NCBI GenBank assembly: GCA_025458125.1
Contig: JALOTA010000019.1
Span: forward strand, 1 to 39,094
DNA: 39,094 nucleotides
Origin: Hyphomicrobium sp.
GTDB taxonomy: Bacteria > Pseudomonadota > Alphaproteobacteria > Rhizobiales > Hyphomicrobiaceae
Direction of reading: 5' to 3'
A program made the translations under genes and the position numbers. The notes under the pieces are model-generated. The model ran no database searches and had not been told where the DNA came from. It saw only the letters and a list, made by a program, of their open reading frames with translations. Below, piece after piece: positions 10,001 to 18,214 of the stretch (within the stretch, counting starts at the first letter, position 1; the number at the start of each line of letters is the position of its first letter).

Positions 10001-10139
10001 GGGTCACCTCCGTCAGGTCGACCTTGCCCGGTTTCGGCGCGCCTGGCTGCGGCAGATCTCCGTTCAGAACGGCCCTGGCGAGCGCCGTGAGGAAGGGCTG
10101 CCCAGGTGGAACGGTAAAGATGCGCCTGTCTCCGCCCAT
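7008..10139 (-). CDS. addB: double-strand break repair protein AddB
   Basis: AddB is the partner of AddA: an inactivated helicase fold with a C-terminal RecB-family nuclease. At 1043 residues it has the usual alphaproteobacterial length. ATG 10139 (MGGDRRIFTVPPGQPFL) is chosen because it starts 4 bp after the murU stop; the longer frame to 10337 only overlaps murU. Visible motifs are LYLPTRRAKRAVQ near the start, IFIWGPFEARLQQTD... in the middle, and an intact nuclease set at the end: GSIIHDAL, TARADRID, VITDYKTG and QLPLEAA. The nuclease of AddB is therefore intact while that of AddA is lost in this sequence. The gene overlaps addA by 4 bp. Confidence 0.95.
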   Translation of the reverse strand: MGGDRRIFTVPPGQPFLTALARAVLNGDLPQPGAPKPGKVDLTEVTLYLPTRRAKRAVQDAFLKAGGGRAMLLPAILPISEGDEELSLIMEAARGERASGIGAPISEMHRRLALTQLVMRWSDAMRGRDDGGIEPAAGAATPAQAVALAAELARLMDMVETEGISLDNLGAIVPEQFSEHWQKTLTFLQIVTEYWPQYLEAEGLLSPAARRNAVIRADARRLLHSPPKGPVIVAGVTGSVPATVELMRAVATLPNGAIVLPALDLTLDDESWDAILGKDGEAGHAEHPQYGLAKLLKALDIGRADVDVLPGAAASPRQRAREELISEALRPSQTTGLWPAYAAKLRDPVTRDAALGGLSLIEAPAAQDEAEAIALILRHTAETPGRTAALVSPDRLLARRVAIRLESWGIRVDDSAGRPLAKTPPGAFLELVISAHADDFAPAALMALLKHPLTRLDRDPFSIRRAARTLEIAAFRTPYFGQGLDGIEAALEQARLETSTRRRRHRAVQRLWDEDWQSARDLVQALRQAFEPLCEISREGRVPLLAEIARAHVAAAENLARIPEQRDAPSPLWREEAGEAAQTFFAELATDGLPEILLPATDYPDFYRSLVTGINVRPRVPVHPRLFIWGPFEARLQQTDIIILGSLNDGTWPQATDPGPWLNRPMRDELTLPSPEEKIGQAAHDFVSLLGADEVILTRSEKVNGVPAVPSRWLLRLQALLDGANAREQLEPASPWLGWARQRDEITRRTPAKCPEPRPPLGVRPRKLSVSRVETFIANPYAIFAREILGLEALDALGSEPGPALRGSIIHDALSKFASAHPSQLPADSFTVLAEFAKGILADYRTHPRIAAFWIPRFLRFAEWFAQTEPDRRENIERVVPETDGQLVFESPGGPFTLTARADRIDIGSRGLVITDYKTGAPPSAKRVNEGRAPQLPLEAAIAVAGGFAGVPAGPVAGLRYIRASGGQPPGEASDVSRQDAGTLAADVLAGLKRHIAQFDDPGTPYRPARRQGFSYVFDEYAHLARIAEWTSSESEGGEDSAA

Positions 10140-10143
10140 CGGT

Positions 10144-10860
10144 TCAGCGCACCTTTTCCAATTGAAGCCGCTGTTCGGATTCCGCGAGCGCCTCAGGCGT
10201 ACCGACGTGCATCCAGATTCCGTCGAGCCGGGTGCCGTAGAGCCGCCGGGATAGAATGGCGCGGTCCCACAGCTTGTTGAGCGAGAAAGCCCCGTCGGGT
10301 GCATTCGCAAAAAGGCGCGGATGGGCAATCGACACACCCGCGAAAACGAATGGCGCCTCGACGCGCTCGCGCCGTCGTGTCAGTACGCCCGATGGCTCCA
10401 TGTTGAAGTCGCCATGCCCTTCATAACCGACGCTCGTCGCGGCGAGCGCAAGCAGCATCAGGCTGTCCATTCGCTCTCCGTCCCAGGCCCCGATCAGCCG
10501 CGACAGAGATCCGCCGATGCCTTCGATCCAAACCGTGTCCACGTTGTGAATAAGAAATGGCTTATCGCCGAGCAACGGCAGCGCCTTGACGACACCGCCG
10601 CCGGTATCGAGCAGCTCGCCTCGTTCATCAGAGATTAGAATTTGCGGCGACGTCCGGCTCTTCAGATGGCTCTCGAGTTGATCGGCGCGATAGTGCACAT
10701 TCACGACGACCCGCGTGATCCCCGCTGCTTGAATCCTATCGAGCGTATGGTCGATGAGAGTGCGTCCGTCGAGCCTGACCAGAGGCTTCGGAACCACATC
10801 GGTGAGCGGACGCATACGGGTACCGAGACCGGCGCCAAGGATCATCGCGGTATCGATCAA
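10144..10860 (-). CDS. murU: MurU-type nucleotidyltransferase (N-acetylmuramate 1-phosphate uridylyltransferase)
   Basis: A 238-residue sugar-1-phosphate nucleotidyltransferase with the signature MILGAGLGTRMRPLT and the substrate segment PKPLVRLDGRTLIDHTLD, then HNVDTVW as the metal-binding region. In Pseudomonas, MurU with AmgK forms the anabolic recycling route from MurNAc to UDP-MurNAc that bypasses fosfomycin-sensitive MurA. Here the AmgK-like kinase is directly upstream (30 bp), which supports MurU rather than a GlmU- or RfbA-like role. The start is TTG 10860 (LIDTAMILGAG): it has a strong GGAGG site 7 bp upstream, whereas the longer frame to 10944 overlaps the kinase gene and is not conserved-looking. 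Confidence 0.85.
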   Translation of the reverse strand: MIDTAMILGAGLGTRMRPLTDVVPKPLVRLDGRTLIDHTLDRIQAAGITRVVVNVHYRADQLESHLKSRTSPQILISDERGELLDTGGGVVKALPLLGDKPFLIHNVDTVWIEGIGGSLSRLIGAWDGERMDSLMLLALAATSVGYEGHGDFNMEPSGVLTRRRERVEAPFVFAGVSIAHPRLFANAPDGAFSLNKLWDRAILSRRLYGTRLDGIWMHVGTPEALAESEQRLQLEKVR

Positions 10861-10889
10861 CAGTAGCCTCCGGTCAGGTTTCGATCGGT

Positions 10890-12443
10890 TCAGGGCTGCG
10901 GCGGCAGGGCCCGTGCAGCTGCGGGAAAATGAGCATCGTACCATGCCGCCAGCGTGACCAGACCGGGATGCTCAAGATTCCTTTCCAGATATCGCCATAT
11001 TCGCGGAATGTGGCGCAGATAATGGGGCTTGCCGTCCCGTTTCCACAGCCGGGCGAAAATGCCCAGGATCTTGGTGTTGCGCTGCGCGCCGAGCGCGGCA
11101 TAGGCGAACCCGAATGCACGTTCGTCGAAATCCGGATCGGCGGTCGCGGCCGCCGCCACGTAGCGGGCATAGAGCCTGTCCTCGATGTCGGCCGCCACGT
11201 CGAGGCGCGCATCCTGCAGAAGCGAAACGAGATCGAATGCGGGGTGGCCCAATAGCGCATCCTGAAAGTCGATCAGACCGACCTGATTGTGCGAAGCTCC
11301 ATTTCGCTCCGGCATGTAGAGCAGGTTCGGCGAATGATAATCGCGCAGCGCCAGAACTTGACTCGGATCGCCCAGAAGCCGATCCAGGACGCCGGACCAG
11401 ACCGCGTCGAAATTCGCCCGGGCGCCGTCTGGAACCGGGCCGCCCTTGATCAGCGGCCAATACCATTCGGTCAGCAGCGACGTCTCGATCTCGTAAACGC
11501 CGCGGTCATACCCGGCGATGACGGCGAGGCCCTTGTCACGCGTATTCCAGTCACGTACGCGCGGACCGTCGAGCGATCGCATCCGCACCAGGGTATCGGT
11601 TGCCGCGGTCCACATCGGTTCGGGATCGGCACCTGTTGCCACCTCCGCACCGAACACGCGGTCGCCAAGGTCCCCGATAAGCATCAGCCCCCTTTGGTGA
11701 TCAGCCGCAAAAATCTCCGGCACCACCAGCCCGGCGGATTGAAGCAGCTGCGCCACGTTTTCGAAAGCGGCCGTCCCTTCCGCCAGATGCGCGATGCGGC
11801 TGTAGGGCATGCCGTTCCGGATCGGTGGACCGTCCGGCTGAGGCGGCCAGTCCATCAGAATGACGGGCTCGTTGTCGCGTAGGGTTCGCGCATAGGCGCG
11901 CGCGGACGCATCGCCCTGCAGGTAGGAAATCCTCGTTCCTGCAGCGACGCCGTTGGCATCGAGAAACGCACCGATATCCTCCAGGCGTTGCAGCCGGTCT
12001 TCCCACGTTCCGTGAGCCGCTATAGTGACCGCGCGAAGATCGGCGTCGCGGCTTTCCGCCAACGTAATGTCGAGACGGTCCGCTCCTAGCAGCGACGGGG
12101 CCCGCTCCGGCCATTCGATGATGACGGCACCCCGCCGCGCCAGATCGCCGATGCCCAGTTCCAGTGCCTCGCCCTCGTCGGAAATCCGGTAGAGATCGAC
12201 GTGGGCCAGTTCCAGCCGCGCCGCATCGTAGGACTGGACGAGTGCGAACGTCGGGCTCGGGACTTCGGCGTGCGCGTCTGAGAGCACCGCGCGGATCAGC
12301 GCGCGCGCGAACGTCGTTTTCCCGGCGCCGAGGTCGCCATGAAGCGCAAGAGTGTCACCCGCGCGGATCTTGAGGGCGATGAGTTCGGCGATACGGCAGA
12401 CGGCCTGTTCCGTGGCCTCAGGAAGCGTCCATGTTCTGGGCAT
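10890..12443 (-). CDS. tsaE-amgK: fused TsaE ATPase / AmgK-type sugar kinase
   Basis: The 517-residue protein joins two enzymes. Residues 1 to about 150 are TsaE, the ATPase of the t6A tRNA-modification complex, with Walker A GDLGAGKT (36-43) and the SPTFALVQSY and HVDLYRI segments. Residues from about 165 are an aminoglycoside-phosphotransferase-like kinase with the catalytic loop LRDYHSPNLLYM and the metal motif GLIDFQDALLGHPAFDL. This matches AmgK, the anomeric MurNAc/GlcNAc kinase, and murU follows. TsaE/phosphotransferase fusions are common in Rhizobiales. The ATG at 12443 overlaps the end of divL by 26 bp. Substrate assignment for the kinase half is inference from murU next door. Confidence 0.88.
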   Translation of the reverse strand: MPRTWTLPEATEQAVCRIAELIALKIRAGDTLALHGDLGAGKTTFARALIRAVLSDAHAEVPSPTFALVQSYDAARLELAHVDLYRISDEGEALELGIGDLARRGAVIIEWPERAPSLLGADRLDITLAESRDADLRAVTIAAHGTWEDRLQRLEDIGAFLDANGVAAGTRISYLQGDASARAYARTLRDNEPVILMDWPPQPDGPPIRNGMPYSRIAHLAEGTAAFENVAQLLQSAGLVVPEIFAADHQRGLMLIGDLGDRVFGAEVATGADPEPMWTAATDTLVRMRSLDGPRVRDWNTRDKGLAVIAGYDRGVYEIETSLLTEWYWPLIKGGPVPDGARANFDAVWSGVLDRLLGDPSQVLALRDYHSPNLLYMPERNGASHNQVGLIDFQDALLGHPAFDLVSLLQDARLDVAADIEDRLYARYVAAAATADPDFDERAFGFAYAALGAQRNTKILGIFARLWKRDGKPHYLRHIPRIWRYLERNLEHPGLVTLAAWYDAHFPAAARALPPQP

Positions 12444-14943
12444 AGGCGGGGGCGCGCTCGTCGTGCTCTTGCATCTGTTGCGATCTGACAGACCGCCGCG
12501 GCAACCGTACCGTGACACGCGTCCCAATTCCAGGCTTGCTGTCGAGCGTTACGCGGCCTTTGTGCAACTCGACAAAGCTTTTCACGATGGAAAGTCCGAG
12601 CCCTGGCCCGCGATGGTCCGAACCCTGTGTCCGGCTTTCGAAGCGATCGAACACCCGCGCCTGCTGATCGGGCGGTATTCCCACACCGCGGTCTTCCACC
12701 GCGAATACGATATCGTCCGCTTCACGCCAGCTCTCGATTTTGACGACGCCGCCCGTGTGCGAGAAGCCAATCGCGTTCGACATCAAATTGTACAGAATCT
12801 GCTGGACGCGGTCCTTGTCCGCTTCGAACACGCCGATTTTATCTTCGACCGATACTTCGATGGTCAGGCCGGCGCTGACGACGCGCTCGCGCAAAGCGAG
12901 GATCGTGGCGTCGATCACGTCGCGCGGCTCGACCTTCGTGATGCGCAGCTGCACTCCGCCCGCGTCGATCGTGGCAAGGTCGAGAATTCCGTCGATGATC
13001 GATAGCAGCGACGTGGAAGACTTTGAAATGTGATCGAGGTACTCACGCTGCTTGGCGGAAAGAGCGCCCATGTGAGGGCTCGCCAGCAGTTCGCTGAACC
13101 CGATGATATTCGTCAGCGGCGTGCGCAGTTCGTAGGAGACGTGGCCGATGAAGCGGTTCTTCAGGTTGTCGGCCGCGACGAGAGCTTCATTGCGTTCCTT
13201 CAGCGTGCGCTCGAAGGCCTTGACGTCAGTCACGTCCGCGAATGTGAGCAGCATGCCGCCGTCTGGCAAAGGCGTTGCGGCATAGTCGATCACGCTGCCG
13301 TCGGGCCGCATCATCTGACCTTCCAGCTGGGCCCGCGCAGCCGACAGGGATGTGACCGCCTTCACGATCTTCGGCCAGGTGTGCCCGTCGTCAAACAGGA
13401 CTCTGGCATTCGTTACGAACTCGTCGATGTGCGGCGTGCTCGCCAGCACGGGCTGCGACATCCGCCAGATCTTCGCGAAGGCGCTGTTGAACAGCTTGAG
13501 CCGGCCATCCGTTCCGAAGACCGCGACGCCTTCCTTGAGGCTGTTCAGCGTCTCGCCCTGTACGCGGGTCAGCGCCACGTAGCGCCGTTCAAGCGACAGC
13601 GCCTCGGTTTTGTCGTCGTAGAAATAAGTGACGCCCCCATCCGGCCGGCGTTCGGCGGCGACGTGTACGACCCGGCCGCTCTTGAGATGCCACCAGTCTT
13701 CCAACTCGGTGAGTTCGGTATAGCAGGCAAGAAAACGCGACTTCCATTCGCGGTAGTTGGCGACATCTGGAAGTTGGCCGTTATCCCGGAGCCGGTCGAG
13801 AATGGCCCCATCCTGCGGATTGGAGTTCAGCCACGCTTCTTCCAGTTCCCACAGATTGCGATAGGCCTCGTTGTGGAAGGTCAGGCGCCTGTCGGCGCTG
13901 AAGATCGCGACTGCGGTCGCCACGCGGTCGAGCGTCCGGTCATAGGTGGCAATCTGCCGGTCGAGAGCAGTCTGCGCCCGCTCCAGTGCGGCGACGTCGA
14001 TGGCGACACCCGCGCTGGAATCGGCCAGTGGAATCGCAACGACCTTGTGCGGCTTCTGATCGCCCCCGACGATCAGGCTCAGCCGGTCGTCGAACATCTT
14101 GCCCGACTTGTGCAGGCGTTCGATGGTCCGCCGCTGGCGAAGTTCCAGAAGCTCGATCTGCGAAGCGATCACATCCGCCTCGCTGTCGCCGTCGACGGCA
14201 TCGACATATGCCTTGTTCACCCAGGTAAGACGACCATTGCCGTCTCTGAGCCACGCTGGGCTGGGAAGTGCGTTGAGCAGTGCGCGGCTCGCGCGCACGT
14301 CGCGGGCGATCTTCTTCTGGTGGTCGAGAATGAGACCGAGATCACGCTTGTAGCCGGCCACGTCACGCATACGCAGGATGGCGCGGCTTCCGGCTGCCCG
14401 TCCATCCGCCTCCACGTGCCCGCCGGCCATTGTGCGCAGGATCATGTTGAACGCCCGGCCCTCGGCGAACAGCGCATCCAGGGCAGCCTTCAGATCGCCG
14501 GCCGACTTCTGCTCGAGCCACATTCCGAAGCGGAGCAGTTCCTGCTGGCTGGTGGGAAGGCCGGCGATCCCGGTCAACGACTGGGCGACGACCTCTAGCC
14601 CCCGCCCTTGCTCCCAATGCACCAGGATCTGCGGTTCGGCCCTGATCAGCGCCTCCGAAGAGGCGAGCCGGCGGCGCAGTTCCTGAAGCTCCGCGCTGCG
14701 TTGGGCTGACCGGCGCACCGACGTTGTGAAGGCAGAGATCAGCGGCGCGACGGCCGCAAACAGCCCCGCCGCGGCGAGCCCCAGAATGACCAGCGCATGC
14801 AGGCCGGCGGTCTCCGGCCCGACCACGGCGCGCTCATCGCGGACGTTCATCGTCAGGACGAGCACAATGACGACGCTGGCCACGAGGAGCAGGGTAAGCT
14901 CCAGCCGCGAATTGCCGATCTTGGCGCGAGTGCTGCGTTGCAT
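12418..14943 (-). CDS. divL: DivL-like atypical PAS sensor kinase with Tyr at the phosphoacceptor position
   Basis: An 841-residue membrane protein: two N-terminal transmembrane segments (about 15-33 and 45-70), then several PAS-like regions (about 225-320, 340-440, 475-580) and a HisKA/HATPase core. The H-box reads HVSYELRTPLTNIIGF, with tyrosine 604 (codon 13132-13134, TAC) where kinases have histidine. This is the hallmark of DivL, a cell-cycle regulator that binds DivK~P and controls CckA and CtrA in Caulobacter. The ATP-binding boxes are intact (NLMSNA, DRGVGIP, GPGLGLSIVKSF). ATG 14943 is preferred over TTG 15006, since it directly precedes the basic residues before the first membrane segment. 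The 3' end overlaps tsaE/amgK. Three GANTC sites lie upstream. Confidence 0.85.
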   Translation of the reverse strand: MQRSTRAKIGNSRLELTLLLVASVVIVLVLTMNVRDERAVVGPETAGLHALVILGLAAAGLFAAVAPLISAFTTSVRRSAQRSAELQELRRRLASSEALIRAEPQILVHWEQGRGLEVVAQSLTGIAGLPTSQQELLRFGMWLEQKSAGDLKAALDALFAEGRAFNMILRTMAGGHVEADGRAAGSRAILRMRDVAGYKRDLGLILDHQKKIARDVRASRALLNALPSPAWLRDGNGRLTWVNKAYVDAVDGDSEADVIASQIELLELRQRRTIERLHKSGKMFDDRLSLIVGGDQKPHKVVAIPLADSSAGVAIDVAALERAQTALDRQIATYDRTLDRVATAVAIFSADRRLTFHNEAYRNLWELEEAWLNSNPQDGAILDRLRDNGQLPDVANYREWKSRFLACYTELTELEDWWHLKSGRVVHVAAERRPDGGVTYFYDDKTEALSLERRYVALTRVQGETLNSLKEGVAVFGTDGRLKLFNSAFAKIWRMSQPVLASTPHIDEFVTNARVLFDDGHTWPKIVKAVTSLSAARAQLEGQMMRPDGSVIDYAATPLPDGGMLLTFADVTDVKAFERTLKERNEALVAADNLKNRFIGHVSYELRTPLTNIIGFSELLASPHMGALSAKQREYLDHISKSSTSLLSIIDGILDLATIDAGGVQLRITKVEPRDVIDATILALRERVVSAGLTIEVSVEDKIGVFEADKDRVQQILYNLMSNAIGFSHTGGVVKIESWREADDIVFAVEDRGVGIPPDQQARVFDRFESRTQGSDHRGPGLGLSIVKSFVELHKGRVTLDSKPGIGTRVTVRLPRRSVRSQQMQEHDERAPAYAQNMDAS

Positions 14944-15040
14944 CGTCCTGCCGGGGCCGCCGTCCGCGTCGCTGAATAGGAGAGAGTGCGCCGGAAGCGG
15001 CGGCAACTCTCAGGAAATTCTGGAAAAACGATCTGCAGCC

Positions 15041-15066
15041 GAATCGGTACGCAGATTCTGCGAATC
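15041..15066. promoter_or_regulatory. cluster of three GANTC (CcrM methylation) sites upstream of divL
   Basis: GAATC at 15041-15045, GATTC at 15054-15058 and GAATC at 15062-15066 lie 98-123 bp upstream of the divL start. The last two form a palindrome (GATTC-TGC-GAATC). GANTC is the target of the alphaproteobacterial cell-cycle methyltransferase CcrM, and GcrA reads such sites at promoters of cell-cycle genes. Promoter function here is inferred from location only. Confidence 0.5.
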
Positions 15067-15138
15067 GCTCGGTCAATTATGCGGTTCGGATTTCCGGCTG
15101 ACCAGTGCAGCGGCCCCACAGAGCGCCCTCCACGCGAG

Positions 15139-15171
15139 AAAAAAGCGGCGCTGCCGGGAGGCTGCGCCGCT
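15139..15171 (-). terminator. Rho-independent terminator of ahcY
   Basis: On the minus strand a perfect 8-bp stem (AGCGGCGC / GCGCCGCT at 15164-15171 and 15144-15151) is followed by a run of T. A second perfect hairpin (CTGCCGG / CCGGCAG, 15185-15202, four-base loop) lies between it and the ahcY stop. The terminator separates ahcY from divL. Confidence 0.82.
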
Positions 15172-15209
15172 TAGGTCGCTCAAGCTGCCGGTTCGCCGGC
15201 AGGCAAAGC

Positions 15210-16738
<1,529 letters not shown>

Positions 16739-16892
16739 CTCAACTCGGAGAGGCCATGCACGGGTACCCGGAGTCGGGCCAGCAGGCGCGCGGACGGTTG
16801 TTGGCAACCGCCGCAAACTGGGGATCGTTGAGCGATGACGATTTCGTCGTGCGATCAGGGGTTTAAGGGGGGCATCGACAAGGCGGCCGACG
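16739..16892. other. intergenic DNA between ahcY upstream region and ptsH stop
   Basis: No credible gene. A perfect 6-bp hairpin (CGGTTG, loop TTGG, CAACCG; 16795-16810) lies downstream of ptsH on the minus strand but has no T-run, so I do not call it a terminator. No SAH or SAM riboswitch could be recognised between here and ahcY. Confidence 0.5.
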
Positions 16893-17198
16893 CTAGCCCT
16901 CTTCGGCCAGTTCTTCGCCGAATCCCATCTCGACCAGGGCGACCAGGGCCTCCAGCGCTTCGGGCCCCTCCGGCCCGGAGCAGCGGATATGCAACTGGGA
17001 TCCCGGCCCAGCTGCCAGCATCATCAATCCCATGATCGACGAACCGCCGACTGATTGCCCGTCGCGTGTCACGGTCACGTGGGCGTTGAAGCTTTCGGCG
17101 GTCTTCACGAACTTCGCAGAAGCGCGCGCATGCAGTCCCTTGCGGTTGACCACGGTGACAATGGCTTCGGGCTGCTGACTGTTTTGGATTTCTGGCAT
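16893..17198 (-). CDS. ptsH: HPr phosphocarrier protein of the regulatory PTS
   Basis: A 101-residue HPr. The phosphorylatable His23 lies in NRKGLHARASAKFV, and the regulatory serine, Ser54 of GGSSIMGLMMLAA, is the target of HPr kinase. ATG 17198 is chosen; a TTG at 17207 would add three residues. It begins 15 bp after the EIIA stop and is the last gene of the hprK-EIIA-ptsH run. In alphaproteobacteria this incomplete PTS (EI and PtsN elsewhere, no sugar permease) regulates carbon, nitrogen and potassium responses rather than sugar uptake. Confidence 0.95.
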   Translation of the reverse strand: MPEIQNSQQPEAIVTVVNRKGLHARASAKFVKTAESFNAHVTVTRDGQSVGGSSIMGLMMLAAGPGSQLHIRCSGPEGPEALEALVALVEMGFGEELAEEG

Positions 17199-17213
17199 CG
17201 CGGCCAACTCGCT

Positions 17214-17618
17214 CTAGCCTTCGCCGGACAATTCCTGGCTCGCGACCTTGATATACTTGCGGCCGGCCTCGCGGGCGCGAGAGACGGCTTCGGCCATTGG
17301 CAACTCGCGCCTTAGGGACGCAAGTTTCACGAGAATCGGCAGGTTTATGCCCGCGATCACTTCGACCGGCGCCTCGTCCATGACCGAGATGGCCAGATTC
17401 GAGGGCGTGCCGCCGAACATGTCGGTCAGCACGATAACGCCCTCTCCGCTGTCGCTGCGCCGGACAGCTTCGAGGATTTCACCCCGGCGCTGGGCCATGT
17501 CGTCCTCTGGGCCGATGGCGACGGTTTCGAGTTGGCTCTGGCGTCCGACGATGTGCTCGAGCGCGGCTCTGAACTCGTTGGCGAGTCCCCCGTGCGTGAC
17601 AATGACGAGTCCGATCAT
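17214..17618 (-). CDS. PTS EIIA-Man family protein
   Basis: A 134-residue mannose-type EIIA domain. His9 in MIGLVIVTHGGLA is the phosphoacceptor, and VIVLTDMFGGTPSNLA is the conserved core of the family. ATG 17618 has a good AAGGAAGAG site; the longer open frame to 17756 is unsupported. No EIIB or EIIC domain is attached or adjacent, so the protein is most likely a regulatory phosphate acceptor from HPr (sometimes named manX or EIIA-Man). It lies between hprK (116 bp upstream) and ptsH (15 bp downstream). Confidence 0.92.
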   Translation of the reverse strand: MIGLVIVTHGGLANEFRAALEHIVGRQSQLETVAIGPEDDMAQRRGEILEAVRRSDSGEGVIVLTDMFGGTPSNLAISVMDEAPVEVIAGINLPILVKLASLRRELPMAEAVSRAREAGRKYIKVASQELSGEG

Positions 17619-17734
17619 GCGCTCTTCCTTAACGCGGCGGCCGACCCTGTCAGGCATGGGCGCCACGTGTCCTGTCGCGGCGGGCAGACTTACAACTGTT
17701 CGTTGCCGCGCAAAAGACCCCTGGAGCTTCGCAC

Positions 17735-18214
17735 CTACGGTGACATCCCCAACCAAGGGCGGTGCGAGAGCGCCAGAGCCAGTTTCAGGGGGGCCGATGC
17801 CTCGAAAGGCGCAATCCTCAAAACGGGAAGTCTGATCCCGAGCAAGATTTCGGTCGGCCAGGGGTCGGGAAGGCGTTCCACCCGGTCCGCCATGGTCAGG
17901 TCGGCCAAAAGCACAAGCCGCGCCGCGCCGACCGACGGCACGGCCAGTATTCCAATTCCACGAACTTCCAGGAGCCCTTTGAGCGTTGCGGGTGCCTCGA
18001 CCGTCAGTCCATCGGGATCCCGGCGAACTGCGACCTGATCGTCGGCCACGAGTTCAAACGCCGGTGTCAGATCAGAACCAACCGGAAGGCTGAGGGCGCG
18101 CAGGGCCAGATCCGATTTCCCCGCTCCCGGTGGTCCGCGCAACAGAACGGCGTTGCCATCGATCGCGATCGCCGTTCCGTGCACGATCGTCTTGTCAGTA
18201 CCGGCGGGTGGCAC
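17735..18214 (-). CDS. hprK: HPr kinase/phosphorylase, short alphaproteobacterial form
   Basis: The 159-residue protein corresponds to the C-terminal catalytic half of Gram-positive HprK. It has the P-loop GPPGAGKSDLALR (from residue 27), VADDQVAV and the family signature LLEVRGIGIL. It phosphorylates HPr on the regulatory serine and links the PTS to metabolic state. The GTG at 18214 is selected because GGAGG lies 5 bp upstream; this makes the gene overlap the end of chvG by 20 bp. A longer open frame to 18481 lies entirely inside chvG and is not supported. hprK after chvG is a common rhizobial order. Confidence 0.93.
   Translation of the reverse strand: MPPAGTDKTIVHGTAIAIDGNAVLLRGPPGAGKSDLALRALSLPVGSDLTPAFELVADDQVAVRRDPDGLTVEAPATLKGLLEVRGIGILAVPSVGAARLVLLADLTMADRVERLPDPWPTEILLGIRLPVLRIAPFEASAPLKLALALSHRPWLGMSP

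Noticed and set aside
9141-10280. 379-codon plus-strand open frame opposite addB and murU
   Set aside because: Antisense shadow; the translation is low-complexity and crosses the boundary of two real genes.
13030-14598. 522-codon plus-strand open frame opposite divL
   Set aside because: It lies wholly antisense to a well-supported kinase, its product is rich in R, H, Q and V without motifs, and long antisense frames are expected in high-GC genes.
16795-16810. hairpin downstream of ptsH as a terminator
   Set aside because: Perfect 6-bp stem but no T-run on the minus strand.
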